Below are positions 50,282 through 57,965 of a DNA stretch of 64,000 nt, in pieces; position 1 is the stretch's first letter, and every line of letters begins with the position of its first letter. Source of the stretch: Bin87 sp965204685 (GTDB taxonomy: Bacteria; Chloroflexota; Dehalococcoidia; Lucifugimonadales; UBA3495). A model generated the notes under the pieces. That model saw only the letters and a program-made list of their open reading frames with translations, searched no databases and was not told where the DNA came from. Made by a program: the position numbers and the translations under genes. Location: the NCBI GenBank assembly GCA_965204685.1, contig OZ242004.1, positions 62,001-126,000 on the forward strand. Reading direction: 5' to 3'.

Positions 50282-53080
50282 TTACGGGTGGGTGGATTCC
50301 GGCAGAGTGATGCTGGCGTGCACTCGCTCGCCTTTGCCGGCCTCGTTTTTGGCCCGCACCCAAACTCTGTAGCTCGTGCCCGCTTCCAGCTTCTTGAAGG
50401 TTGCGGTCGTCTTATGGGCCTTGTTGTTCTTGGTCGTGCCCTTGCCGCCGCTTTCGGGCTTGACGTGGGCGATGTAGTGGTTGGGGGCGCCGCCGCGATC
50501 CGGGGCCTCCCAGGTGACGGTTATTGCGTCCGCCGTGGCCGTCAGTTCCAGATTCACCACCGGGCCGGGCCGGGTTGCCGCATCTTGCGTGACCACCGAC
50601 GCGTCGAATTCATCGCTGATCCGGTTGCCGTCGGCGTCCTGGGCCGTAACGGTGATGGTCGCCGTGCCTTCGGCCACGCCGGAAAGGGTCAGCTTGGAGC
50701 CGTCGGAGTCCACGGTCGCGGTGGCTACGGCGTCGCTGGAGGAAGCGGCGGTGATGGTCAGGGCGTCACCGTCAGCGTCGCTGAAAACGCCGGACAGAGA
50801 CACGTCCTGCGTGGCATCCACCTCCAGGCCGCTCACGTCGGCCAGGGGCCGGGCCACCACCGGCGTAGCCTTCACCGTGACGTTGAAAGCATCCGAAACT
50901 GAGCCGCCTCTGCCGTCGGCGGCGGTGACCGTGATGGTTGTCGTTCCCCGGGTCTGGGCGCTCACCGTCAGCGTGAGGTAGCCGGGGGCGATGGACACCG
51001 TGGCCCTGGCTTCATCCGAGGATACGGCGGTGATAGTCAGGTTATCGTAGTCGGCGTCGCTGAACACGCCGGACAGGGAAACCGTCTGCGTACCGCTCTC
51101 GTGAAGGATGGTGGCGTCTGAGATGGCGCTGGACACCGTGGGCGCCCGGTTGGGCGCGGCCTGCTGCTCCTGCGGTGGCGTGCAGGTAGCGCGCTGGTCG
51201 TCCGGGTCCAGGCTGCCGTATTTCAGGACGGGGTACTGGCAGGCGTTGCCGAAGTCCCAGGGGTCATCGCTGCTACCGTCGTCGTTCAGGTCCACGTTCC
51301 AGTTGGCGTAGATGCCGTCATATCCGGTGGGCTTCTGGAGCTGGGCGGTGGTTTTGCCGGTTCCGCCATTGGGCTTGGATATGCCCGAGGTATCGACGTC
51401 CCAGTAGCTGTCGGTAGTAGCGCCTTGGGGCACATGATAATTTCCGATCAGTCCGCCAATTTTGCCGTCGCGGCCGCCGGAGGGCTGGCCGGTGGAGTAA
51501 CTGGCAATTATGGTTCCTCTGGCATATCCGATCAGACCGCCGGCTGCATCACTGTGGAGGGGGGTTTCGGGAAAGGCGGGGTCGGCGATCTCGCCGGCGG
51601 CGGATGGGTTGCCGGTAGCGTAACTGGCAACGACTGTGCCGGACGGGTAATTTTCCTCGTGGGGCATATATCCAATCAGACCGCCGACGTTGTAACTGCC
51701 GGACACGTTGCCGGTGGCGTAACTGGCGGCAGTGAAGTCTCCCTTTGAGCTCAGTCCTACCAGGCCTCCAATCCCGCGGCCGGCGGAGGACACGTCGCCT
51801 GTGGCGTAGCTGGAGATGATGGAGCCGCCTTCGTTGGTACCGACCAGCCCGCCCACGTCATCGGTTTCTCCGGTCACGCCGGCCGTGGAGTGGCTGTCAA
51901 CTATCAGACTGGATTCCAGGGCGGCTCCAACCAGCCCGCCAACGCTGTTGATGCCGGACACCGTGCCGGTTGCGTAGCTGTCGCGGATGGTTCCGTAATT
52001 TCTCCCGACCAGGCCGCCGACGTGAGCGCTCTTGCTGGATACGTTCACGGCTTCCAGCCCCACGTTGCGAATTATGCTGCCGTCTCTGGCAAACTCAAAC
52101 AAACCGACCGCCCAATAATATTCAAGGCGGATATGCAGGTTACTGATGGTGTAGTCGTTTCCCTCAAAGATGACCTCGGTTCCCTGGGTTCCAAACTCCA
52201 AGGGCAGCCAGCCTTGACCGTCGTTCCAGTAGGCGTCATCTGCGTTGACCTCCCCGTCCTCGTTGGTGTCGAAGTCCAGGTCGGCGGTCAGTTCATAGCC
52301 CTTGCATCCCGTCTGGGGGCAGCCCATGCCGGCCACGGCGTTGGAAAAGGCGGCGGCGTAGCGGTTGGCGTCCTTGGCAGCGCCGTCGCCGTCCGGGTCC
52401 CACCGGATGGCGTGCAACTGGGGCAGACAGGACACTTCAATGAGGCCGTCGTCGTCGGAATCATAGTCGCCGCTGCCGGGCGTATCAGTGCAGAGAGTAT
52501 CAACAATCGTGGGTTCCGGGGGTTCCGTGGGCTCGTCGTTGTCCTTGATGGTAAGGGTAAGGGGTGACGCGGTGAGGGAGAGGGCGGCAACCGTGGCGTT
52601 GAGGACGATGGTCTCGTCATCATCGTCAGTCCCGTCGTCGATGATGGCGATGTAGGTGAAGCCGGCTGTCGCGCCGGCTGGGATCTTGATGGGATCGGAC
52701 GACAGGTTGTAGTCGGCGTTGATGGTGGCGGTGCCGCCGGCGGTCAGGGGAACGGTGACGCCGTCCGAGCCGGCCGGGCTGTCCAGGACGGCGACCACGG
52801 TAATCCAGGGTTTCATCCCCTCGGCCGGCGCTCTGCTGGCGCCCAGCATGAGCGTGGAGGGCGCGGCCGGGGTCACAGCAAGCTGGCCTTGCGGCGTGAC
52901 AGGGGTGGGATCGTAGCCCGCTCCCCGGGCGGTTCCGGACGGGTACAGCAGCAGCCCTGCCAGCAGCACGACGGCCAGCAGCAGCGCCGCGCCGTAGCAG
53001 CGCCGGGGCGGTGGGGGCCAACGAAGTCGATGAAGCGAGAGAGCAGGACGGAGAATCAGGGGCGGCTTTGCTTTCAACAT
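50282..53080 (-). CDS. Large secreted Calx-beta / GLUG / Ig-like / FN3 protein
   Basis: 932 residues from the ATG at 53080 (MLKAKPPLILRPALSL), with AAGGAAA 7 bases upstream. The signal segment (GAALLLAVVLLAGLLLYPSG) ends near residue 55. A Calx-beta domain (about 74-190) precedes a D-rich motif (DYDSDDDGLIEVSCL) and one GLUG block (201-631). Two Ig-like domains (644-827) and a C-terminal FN3 domain (841-930) follow. It lacks a WRND module. It is divergent from the kinase/regulator gene, with 264 bases between the two starts, and is first in a probable operon with the giant at 42342. Confidence 0.9.
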   Translation of the reverse strand: MLKAKPPLILRPALSLHRLRWPPPPRRCYGAALLLAVVLLAGLLLYPSGTARGAGYDPTPVTPQGQLAVTPAAPSTLMLGASRAPAEGMKPWITVVAVLDSPAGSDGVTVPLTAGGTATINADYNLSSDPIKIPAGATAGFTYIAIIDDGTDDDDETIVLNATVAALSLTASPLTLTIKDNDEPTEPPEPTIVDTLCTDTPGSGDYDSDDDGLIEVSCLPQLHAIRWDPDGDGAAKDANRYAAAFSNAVAGMGCPQTGCKGYELTADLDFDTNEDGEVNADDAYWNDGQGWLPLEFGTQGTEVIFEGNDYTISNLHIRLEYYWAVGLFEFARDGSIIRNVGLEAVNVSSKSAHVGGLVGRNYGTIRDSYATGTVSGINSVGGLVGAALESSLIVDSHSTAGVTGETDDVGGLVGTNEGGSIISSYATGDVSSAGRGIGGLVGLSSKGDFTAASYATGNVSGSYNVGGLIGYMPHEENYPSGTVVASYATGNPSAAGEIADPAFPETPLHSDAAGGLIGYARGTIIASYSTGQPSGGRDGKIGGLIGNYHVPQGATTDSYWDVDTSGISKPNGGTGKTTAQLQKPTGYDGIYANWNVDLNDDGSSDDPWDFGNACQYPVLKYGSLDPDDQRATCTPPQEQQAAPNRAPTVSSAISDATILHESGTQTVSLSGVFSDADYDNLTITAVSSDEARATVSIAPGYLTLTVSAQTRGTTTITVTAADGRGGSVSDAFNVTVKATPVVARPLADVSGLEVDATQDVSLSGVFSDADGDALTITAASSSDAVATATVDSDGSKLTLSGVAEGTATITVTAQDADGNRISDEFDASVVTQDAATRPGPVVNLELTATADAITVTWEAPDRGGAPNHYIAHVKPESGGKGTTKNNKAHKTTATFKKLEAGTSYRVWVRAKNEAGKGERVHASITLPESTHP

Positions 53081-53207
53081 GGTGTTGTTTCCTTGTGGGT
53101 AGATTCCGGCTGCTGGCGAACTTCGATCCATATCCGGACACTGACAGTCCCCAAGGGGAACCACGACCTCCAGCGGAGCGGAAAGCGGCGCAAACTTACA
53201 CCAGCAA

Positions 53208-53231
53208 CGGTATTTCAGTCCGTATTTTTAG
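53208..53231. promoter_or_regulatory. Paired GTATTT boxes, copy 6 (intact divergent pair)
   Basis: CGGTATTT and CCGTATTT at 12-bp spacing with CTTACACCA on the left. It lies between the surface-protein operon (start 53080, -) and the full kinase gene (start 53345, +). This is the only copy where both flanking genes are intact, so it is probably closest to the ancestral arrangement. Confidence 0.65.
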
Positions 53232-53284
53232 AGCCTCTTTTGTATGGGTTGGTGTATGCTTGCGCCTGATCAGCCATACAGTCG

Positions 53285-53333
53285 GGCCCGGACCCCGAAG
53301 GCCGTTGCCACAACGCCGGCGGCAGTCCGGGCC
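53285..53333 (+). promoter_or_regulatory. Leader stem-loop before the kinase start
   Basis: GGCCCGGAC (53285-53293) pairs perfectly with GTCCGGGCC (53325-53333); a smaller CGTTG/CAACG stem lies inside. The 3' arm ends next to the ribosome site GGGAGG, so folding might affect initiation. Stem potential is kept in several module copies although the sequence differs. Confidence 0.5.
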
Positions 53334-53344
53334 GGGAGGAATAC

Positions 53345-55780
53345 ATGGACCAGCCGGAACAGCCATACCGGGAGATCCAGGCGCTTCAGGAGCGTCTGTC
53401 CCGCCTGAGTGAGGCCAGCCGCCGCATCAACGAGAGCCTGGACTTCGACGCCGTGCTCCAGGGGGTCCTGGACTCGGCCCGCTCCCTGACCGCCGCCCGC
53501 CACGGGGTGATGATCCTCTTCGACGAAGGGGGACAGGTCCAGGACTTCCTGTCCTCGGGGTTGACCGGGGAGGAGTCCGGGCGGCTCTGGCTGATGCCCG
53601 AGGGACTGCGCATCTTCCAGGCTCTCACCGACATCTCCGAACCGGTGCGGCTGCCCGACCTGACGGCCCACGTCCACGCCCTGGGCTTCACGGACTTCAC
53701 CATTCCCATGGCGGTGGGCCCGGTCTTCCGCTTCCTGGCGGCGCCCATGTTTCACCAGGGAGTGCGGGTGGGCCACGTGTTCGTGGGCGGCAAGGACGAT
53801 GGTGAGGAGTTCACCCAGGCCGATGAGGAGACGTTGGTGATGTTCGCGTCCCAGGCGGCCCTGGTCATCGCCAACGCCGGCGCCCACCGGGAGGAACGAC
53901 GGGCCCGGGCCGACCTGGAGACCCTGGTGAACACGTCTCCGGTGGGCGTGGTGGTCTTCGACGCCCAGACGGGTCTGCCGGCGTCGGTGAACCGGGAGGC
54001 CGTGCGCATCGTGGACGGCCTGCGGGAGGAAGGTCAGCCGGTCGAGGACCTGCTGGAGGTGTTGACCTGCGTGCGGGGCGACGGCCGGGAGGTCTCCCTG
54101 CGGGACTTCACCCTGGCGGAGTTGCTCAGCTCCGGGGAGACGGTCAGGTCCGAGGAGATCACGCTGCGGGTCCCCGATGGTCCCAGCATCGGCGTGCTGC
54201 TCAACGCCACCCCCATCCAGGGTGAGGACGGAGGGGTGACGTCGTTCGTGGTGACCCTGCAGGACCTGACTCCGCTGGAGGAACAGGAGCGGCTGCGGGC
54301 CGAGTTCCTGGCCATGGTCAGCCACGAGCTCAGGACCCCATTGGCGGCGGTGAAGGGGTCGGTGGACACGCTGCTGGAGGCGGCGGGGGAGCTGGACCCG
54401 GCGGAGACGGCCCAGTTCCACCGCATCATCCGGGACCAGTCGGACCGGATGCGCCACCTGATCGGCGACCTCCTGGATGTGGCGCGCATCGAGACCGGCC
54501 ACCTGCCGGTGACGCCCGAGCCCTCGGAGTTGTCAACCCTGGTGGAGGAGGCGGTGAGCCGGTTCACGGCCGGAGGAGACAGGAACCCGCTGAGCGTGGA
54601 GTTGGCGGAGGACCTGCCCCTGGTGCTGGCCGACAAGCTGCGCGTCCTCCAGGTGTTGGGCAACCTGCTCTCCAACGCCGCCGGCTACTCGCCGGAGGGT
54701 TCACCCATCGTGGTGAGCGCGGTGCGCGATGGGGTGCACGTGGCGGTGTCGGTTACCGACCGGGGCCGGGGCATACCGGCGGAGTTGCTGCCGGAGCTGT
54801 TCCGCAAGTTCTCGCGGGCTTCTGAACGGGACACGGCATCGGCCGTGGACGGGTCGGGGCTGGGTCTCGCCATCTGCCGGGGGATCGTGGAAGCCCACGG
54901 GGGCCGCATCTGGGCCGAGAGCGACGGCCCGGGGCTGGGGGCCCGGTTCACCTTCACCCTGCCGGCTTCGGAGACCGCGGCCTTTGTCGCTACGGCTCCC
55001 GCCTCCGGCGGCTCCCGGCGGCAGGCCCGGGGCCGGGTGCGCGTGCTGGCCGTGGACGACGACCCCCAGGCTTTGCGCTACGTGCGGGACGTGCTCACCC
55101 GGGCCGGCTACGCGGCCGTGGTCACCGGCGACCCGGCCGACGTGCCCCGGCTCATGTCCGAACACAAGCCCCACCTGGCCCTGCTGGACCTGGTGCTCCC
55201 GGACACCGACGGCATCGAGCTGATGCACCAGGTCCACCGCATCGCGGAGGTGCCGGTGATCTTCCTGTCGGAATACGGCCAGGGCGACACCGTGGCCCGG
55301 GCCTTCGACATGGGAGCGACGGACTACGTGGTCAAGCCCTTCTCGCACACCGAGCTGGCGGCCCGGATAAGGGCGGCGCTGCGCCGGGGGGTGGAACCCT
55401 CCCCGGGGGAGCCATCGGCGCCCCACGTCCTGGGGGAGCTGAGCATCGACTACGCCCGGCGCCAGGCGACCCTGGCCGGGGAGCCGGTGGAGCTGACGGC
55501 CACGGAGTACGCGGTGCTGTACCAGCTGGCGGTGCAGGCCCCCAACGTGCTGACCCACGGCCTGCTGCTCCGGCGGGTGTGGGGGCCGGAGCGGGTGGGC
55601 GAGGGCTGGCTGCTGCGGGACGTGGTGAAGCGGCTGCGCCGCAAGCTGGGGGATTCCGCCGCCAACCCCAGGTACATCGTCACCGAGCCCCGAGTGGGGT
55701 ATAGGATGGCGGCGGAGATGGAGGAGCCATCGTCGTCCTATCCAGGGAACGTGGCGCCCGGCGCGGATGGTGTTATCTGA
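53345..55780 (+). CDS. Hybrid sensor kinase/response regulator with winged-helix output
   Basis: 811 residues; ATG with GGGAGG 5 bases upstream. In order: N-terminal helix (1-30), GAF (about 32-182), PAS-like (190-310), HisKA with phospho-acceptor His327 (VSHELRTPLAAVKGS), HATPase (N-box near 440, TDRGRGIP 471-478, GSGLGLAI 503-510), receiver (567-680; Asp571-573, phospho-acceptor Asp615, Lys664) and an OmpR/PhoB-type winged helix (695-790). No membrane segment, so it is probably cytoplasmic and senses an internal or diffusible signal. One chain carries sensing, phosphotransfer and DNA binding, so it could act directly on promoters. It is divergent from a surface-protein operon; a second copy has decayed at 16885-17220. 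Confidence 0.95.
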   Translation: MDQPEQPYREIQALQERLSRLSEASRRINESLDFDAVLQGVLDSARSLTAARHGVMILFDEGGQVQDFLSSGLTGEESGRLWLMPEGLRIFQALTDISEPVRLPDLTAHVHALGFTDFTIPMAVGPVFRFLAAPMFHQGVRVGHVFVGGKDDGEEFTQADEETLVMFASQAALVIANAGAHREERRARADLETLVNTSPVGVVVFDAQTGLPASVNREAVRIVDGLREEGQPVEDLLEVLTCVRGDGREVSLRDFTLAELLSSGETVRSEEITLRVPDGPSIGVLLNATPIQGEDGGVTSFVVTLQDLTPLEEQERLRAEFLAMVSHELRTPLAAVKGSVDTLLEAAGELDPAETAQFHRIIRDQSDRMRHLIGDLLDVARIETGHLPVTPEPSELSTLVEEAVSRFTAGGDRNPLSVELAEDLPLVLADKLRVLQVLGNLLSNAAGYSPEGSPIVVSAVRDGVHVAVSVTDRGRGIPAELLPELFRKFSRASERDTASAVDGSGLGLAICRGIVEAHGGRIWAESDGPGLGARFTFTLPASETAAFVATAPASGGSRRQARGRVRVLAVDDDPQALRYVRDVLTRAGYAAVVTGDPADVPRLMSEHKPHLALLDLVLPDTDGIELMHQVHRIAEVPVIFLSEYGQGDTVARAFDMGATDYVVKPFSHTELAARIRAALRRGVEPSPGEPSAPHVLGELSIDYARRQATLAGEPVELTATEYAVLYQLAVQAPNVLTHGLLLRRVWGPERVGEGWLLRDVVKRLRRKLGDSAANPRYIVTEPRVGYRMAAEMEEPSSSYPGNVAPGADGVI

Positions 55781-55814
55781 CTGGGTGTCAGGTTCAAGTT
55801 CCTTGCCAAAGGAT

Positions 55815-55844
55815 GCGGGCGTCCGGACACGGCCGGACGCCCGC
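55815..55844. terminator. Perfect hairpin after the kinase gene
   Basis: GCGGGCGTCCGG pairs with CCGGACGCCCGC, 34 bases after the kinase stop. It lies between converging genes, like its counterpart at 17254. Confidence 0.75.
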
Positions 55845-56003
55845 GTTATCGGGCTTGGCGCGCCGGAGGGCCGTTGGCCGCTTCCGCCGTCTTATGGTCT
55901 TGTTCTGCCAGGCCCCGGCAAGGGGATGCCGGCTTGGGATCCGCTCCTGCCTGCCGTTCCGGTTACGGACGCGGAGCCGGAACGGGCTTCCGACGGTGCC
56001 GCA

Positions 56004-56459
56004 TCAGTTGCCGGACAGGGTGACCTGGACGGTGTCCGACCAGGGGCCCAGTTCCCCGGTCAGGTTCCTGGCCCGCACCTTCACTTCATAGGTCGCCCCG
56101 CTGCTCAGGCCGGCGACGCCGCACGCCAGTTCCTCGGGGGCCGGGTCGGGGCCGGAAGTGGTGACCGTCTCCGTTTGGTGATCCGTGTCGTCGGCCGCGT
56201 TCATCACGAACACTATGTAGTCGGTGATGGGGGACGCTCCGGGCGTGGCAGCGTCCCAGGTGACGTCTATGCTGCCCGAAATCTCCTGGTTCTCGGCGGC
56301 GGCGACGCCGGCGACCTTGCCGGGAGCATCCTCGGGGGAACTGTGCGAAGCCTCCGCCGTAGCAGGCACTCCCAGGAGGGGTAGCGCAAGCATGACGGCG
56401 GCCAGCAGGACAGAGAAAGCCGGGACGCGCCGGACGGGGAGCGTTGCTTTGTTGAACAT
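56004..56459 (-). CDS. Small secreted FN3 protein, paralogue of 17424-17879
   Basis: 151 residues; ATG at 56459 with AAGGAGG 8 bases upstream. It has a signal peptide (FSVLLAAVMLALPLLG), then one FN3 domain (about 50-150; ENQEISGSIDVTWDAAT, ending GPWSDTVQVTLSGN). It converges on the kinase gene. Identity with the 17424 protein is high across the whole length. Possible partner of the large FN3/Ig-like proteins or a soluble binding protein; no direct evidence. Confidence 0.8.
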   Translation of the reverse strand: MFNKATLPVRRVPAFSVLLAAVMLALPLLGVPATAEASHSSPEDAPGKVAGVAAAENQEISGSIDVTWDAATPGASPITDYIVFVMNAADDTDHQTETVTTSGPDPAPEELACGVAGLSSGATYEVKVRARNLTGELGPWSDTVQVTLSGN

Positions 56460-56758
56460 GGGAGTACCTCCTTGACAGGGTATTGTGAACGGTCTTCAGC
56501 AGCCTGCCGCCGGCCTGGGGTTGCGACGGCTACTGATAATTAGTATTACGTTGCATGATTTATCTCGGTTTCATCGCCGCCCCCGCCAGCCCGCCAGCGC
56601 CCCGCTTGCTCCTGGACCACTTTGGGCGTTGCGACGCAATCGTATATCTGGACGTCCACACTGTCCGATTCTCCGCTGCATCGTTCGTCTATCCTGCGTC
56701 CATCAAGGCCGCCGACCACTGAAAAATCTCATCACCGGCGGCGGCGCAGGAGGGAACA
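56460..56758. other. Divergent upstream region of the FN3 and DUF2680-like genes
   Basis: It contains an AT-rich patch near 56531-56560 (GATAATTAGTATTACG) that could hold promoters for either side; TTGCGA at 56521 and TATTAC 17 bases later is one weak candidate on the + strand. The paired GTATTT boxes are absent. Confidence 0.3.
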
Positions 56759-57400
56759 ATGTTCAACGGGATGCGCAACATCAGGAGACGCTGGTTCGCG
56801 GTCGCCGGCGCGGTGGCGCTGCTGTCGGTCGGGCTGGTGACCGGCAGCGTCGTGGCTGCCGGCGCCGGGGTCGGTGCGGAAGGTGGGCCGTTCCATCGCG
56901 GCGACGGGCCTCAAGAAAACGGGGGCGGCCACGGCGACCCCGACGCGCTGATGGCCCGGGTGGCCGAGCTACTGGGCGTGGAACCGGCCGCCCTGGAGGC
57001 TGCCTTCGTAACCGCAATGGACGAGCAGAGCGAAATCATATTCGACGCCCATATCGACGGCCTGGTCACCGATGGCGTCCTGACCGGCGATCAAGGCAAC
57101 GAGGGCAGGACTTGGTTCCAGTCCCGCCCGGAGGGCGCCGGCGCCCTGGGTCTCCACTTCTCTGATGGAGCCGACTCTGATTCCGATTCCGACCCGGTCG
57201 ATCTGTGGCTGTCCATGCTGGTGGAGACGGGACAACTGACCCAGGAAGAGGCCGCCGGTATCAGGGCGTGGTTCGATGATCGCCCTGCCTTCCTGGTCAA
57301 TGCCGACGGCGGGCCCATCGGGGATGGCCCTGGCCATGAACGCTGCCATGACGACGATGGCGGTTCCGCAAGCATCAGCAACGACGACCCCGAAGCCTAG
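56759..57400 (+). CDS. Secreted DUF2680-like helical protein
   Basis: 213 residues; ATG with GGAGGG 6 bases upstream. It has a signal peptide (WFAVAGAVALLSVGLVTG). The mature part has short helical repeats: MARVAELLGVEPAALEAAF, then DGVLTGDQGNEGRTWFQSRP, then TGQLTQEEAAGIRAWFDDRP. The last two are the pattern of DUF2680/YckD-type proteins (L(T/E)..QA..I..W...RP). Function of that family is unknown. The tail is rich in Asp, Gly and His and might bind metal. Confidence 0.75.
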   Translation: MFNGMRNIRRRWFAVAGAVALLSVGLVTGSVVAAGAGVGAEGGPFHRGDGPQENGGGHGDPDALMARVAELLGVEPAALEAAFVTAMDEQSEIIFDAHIDGLVTDGVLTGDQGNEGRTWFQSRPEGAGALGLHFSDGADSDSDSDPVDLWLSMLVETGQLTQEEAAGIRAWFDDRPAFLVNADGGPIGDGPGHERCHDDDGGSASISNDDPEA

Positions 57401-57521
57401 CGCAGTGGCCTACAGTCCTCCACCCCAATGGCTCACGTCGACGTGAACCATCCCTCGGCTGGAGCGGTGTGGGAGTACGAACAGAGAGAGGAATACCAGG
57501 AGGTTGAGGCTGCACTCGGCC

Positions 57522-57559
57522 AGGAGAGCGGCGCCGTCACTGAGCGGCGCTGCTCTCCT
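57522..57559. terminator. Strong interrupted palindrome
   Basis: AGGAGAGC/GCTCTCCT and GCGCCG/CGGCGC form a 14-pair stem with one mismatch and an 8-base loop. It lies 122 bases after the DUF2680-like gene and at the left edge of a transposase relic, so it could be a terminator or part of an insertion-sequence end. Confidence 0.5.
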
Positions 57560-57561
57560 AT

Positions 57562-57870
57562 TCGGGAGTGGATACCCAGAGGCGGTGGTCAAACCTGTCC
57601 GTAACTCGCACCGACCCTATCCTGCTGGGTCTCGCCTCTTGGACCACGCTGGCGCCCCATGCCTTGCAGAAACATCGTCCCATTACCCAGCGCACCACGG
57701 TCTGGTACGAGAAACCGTCGCCGACCTTCGTGGACACCATCGCCTTGGAGCGACGCCACCTGTTGCTGATCTCGGAAGATTTCTCACTGTCGGTCGGCAA
57801 CCCCGACACGCAGGAATTCCCCGTCGCTCGGTACCACCGAATGGTGGACCCCCTCGGTTACGTGGTTTGA
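57562..57870 (+). pseudogene. C-terminal relic of a DDE-type transposase
   Basis: It reads DTQRRWSNLSVTRTDPILLG, then TTVWYEKPSPTFVDTIALER, then FPVARYHRMVDPLGYVV and stop. This is the usual C-terminal pattern of a transposase group (ETQRQWSD.AI.RTTP.LLGLFSLV, AAWY.KP.PTF.DALALVR, LLD.LCYAA), recalled rather than searched. Everything upstream of these 100 residues is missing. The exact IS family is not assigned. Confidence 0.6.
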
Positions 57871-57895
57871 ATTGGGCAAAGCGCAACTCTAGAAT
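57867..57895 (+). promoter_or_regulatory. Sigma70-type promoter for the RCC1-like lipoprotein
   Basis: TTGAAT (57867-57872) and TAGAAT (57890-57895) are separated by 17 bases. The GTG start follows 70 bases later. Confidence 0.55.
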
Positions 57896-57965
57896 ATGAG
57901 CTACAAGCAGTTTTTCCGTCTATGCGATTCATAGCAGGGTCGGGTGGCTCGCTAGAGGAGAGTTT

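Noticed and set aside
19389..52620. Repeats considered as CRISPR arrays
   Set aside because: The tandem 17-bp units have no spacers, and repeats in the giant genes are coding domain repeats of about 270 bp. No cas gene is present.
57522..57559. Palindrome considered as an insertion-sequence inverted end
   Set aside because: No matching sequence or target duplication was found beyond the transposase relic, so it is listed as a terminator-like hairpin only.
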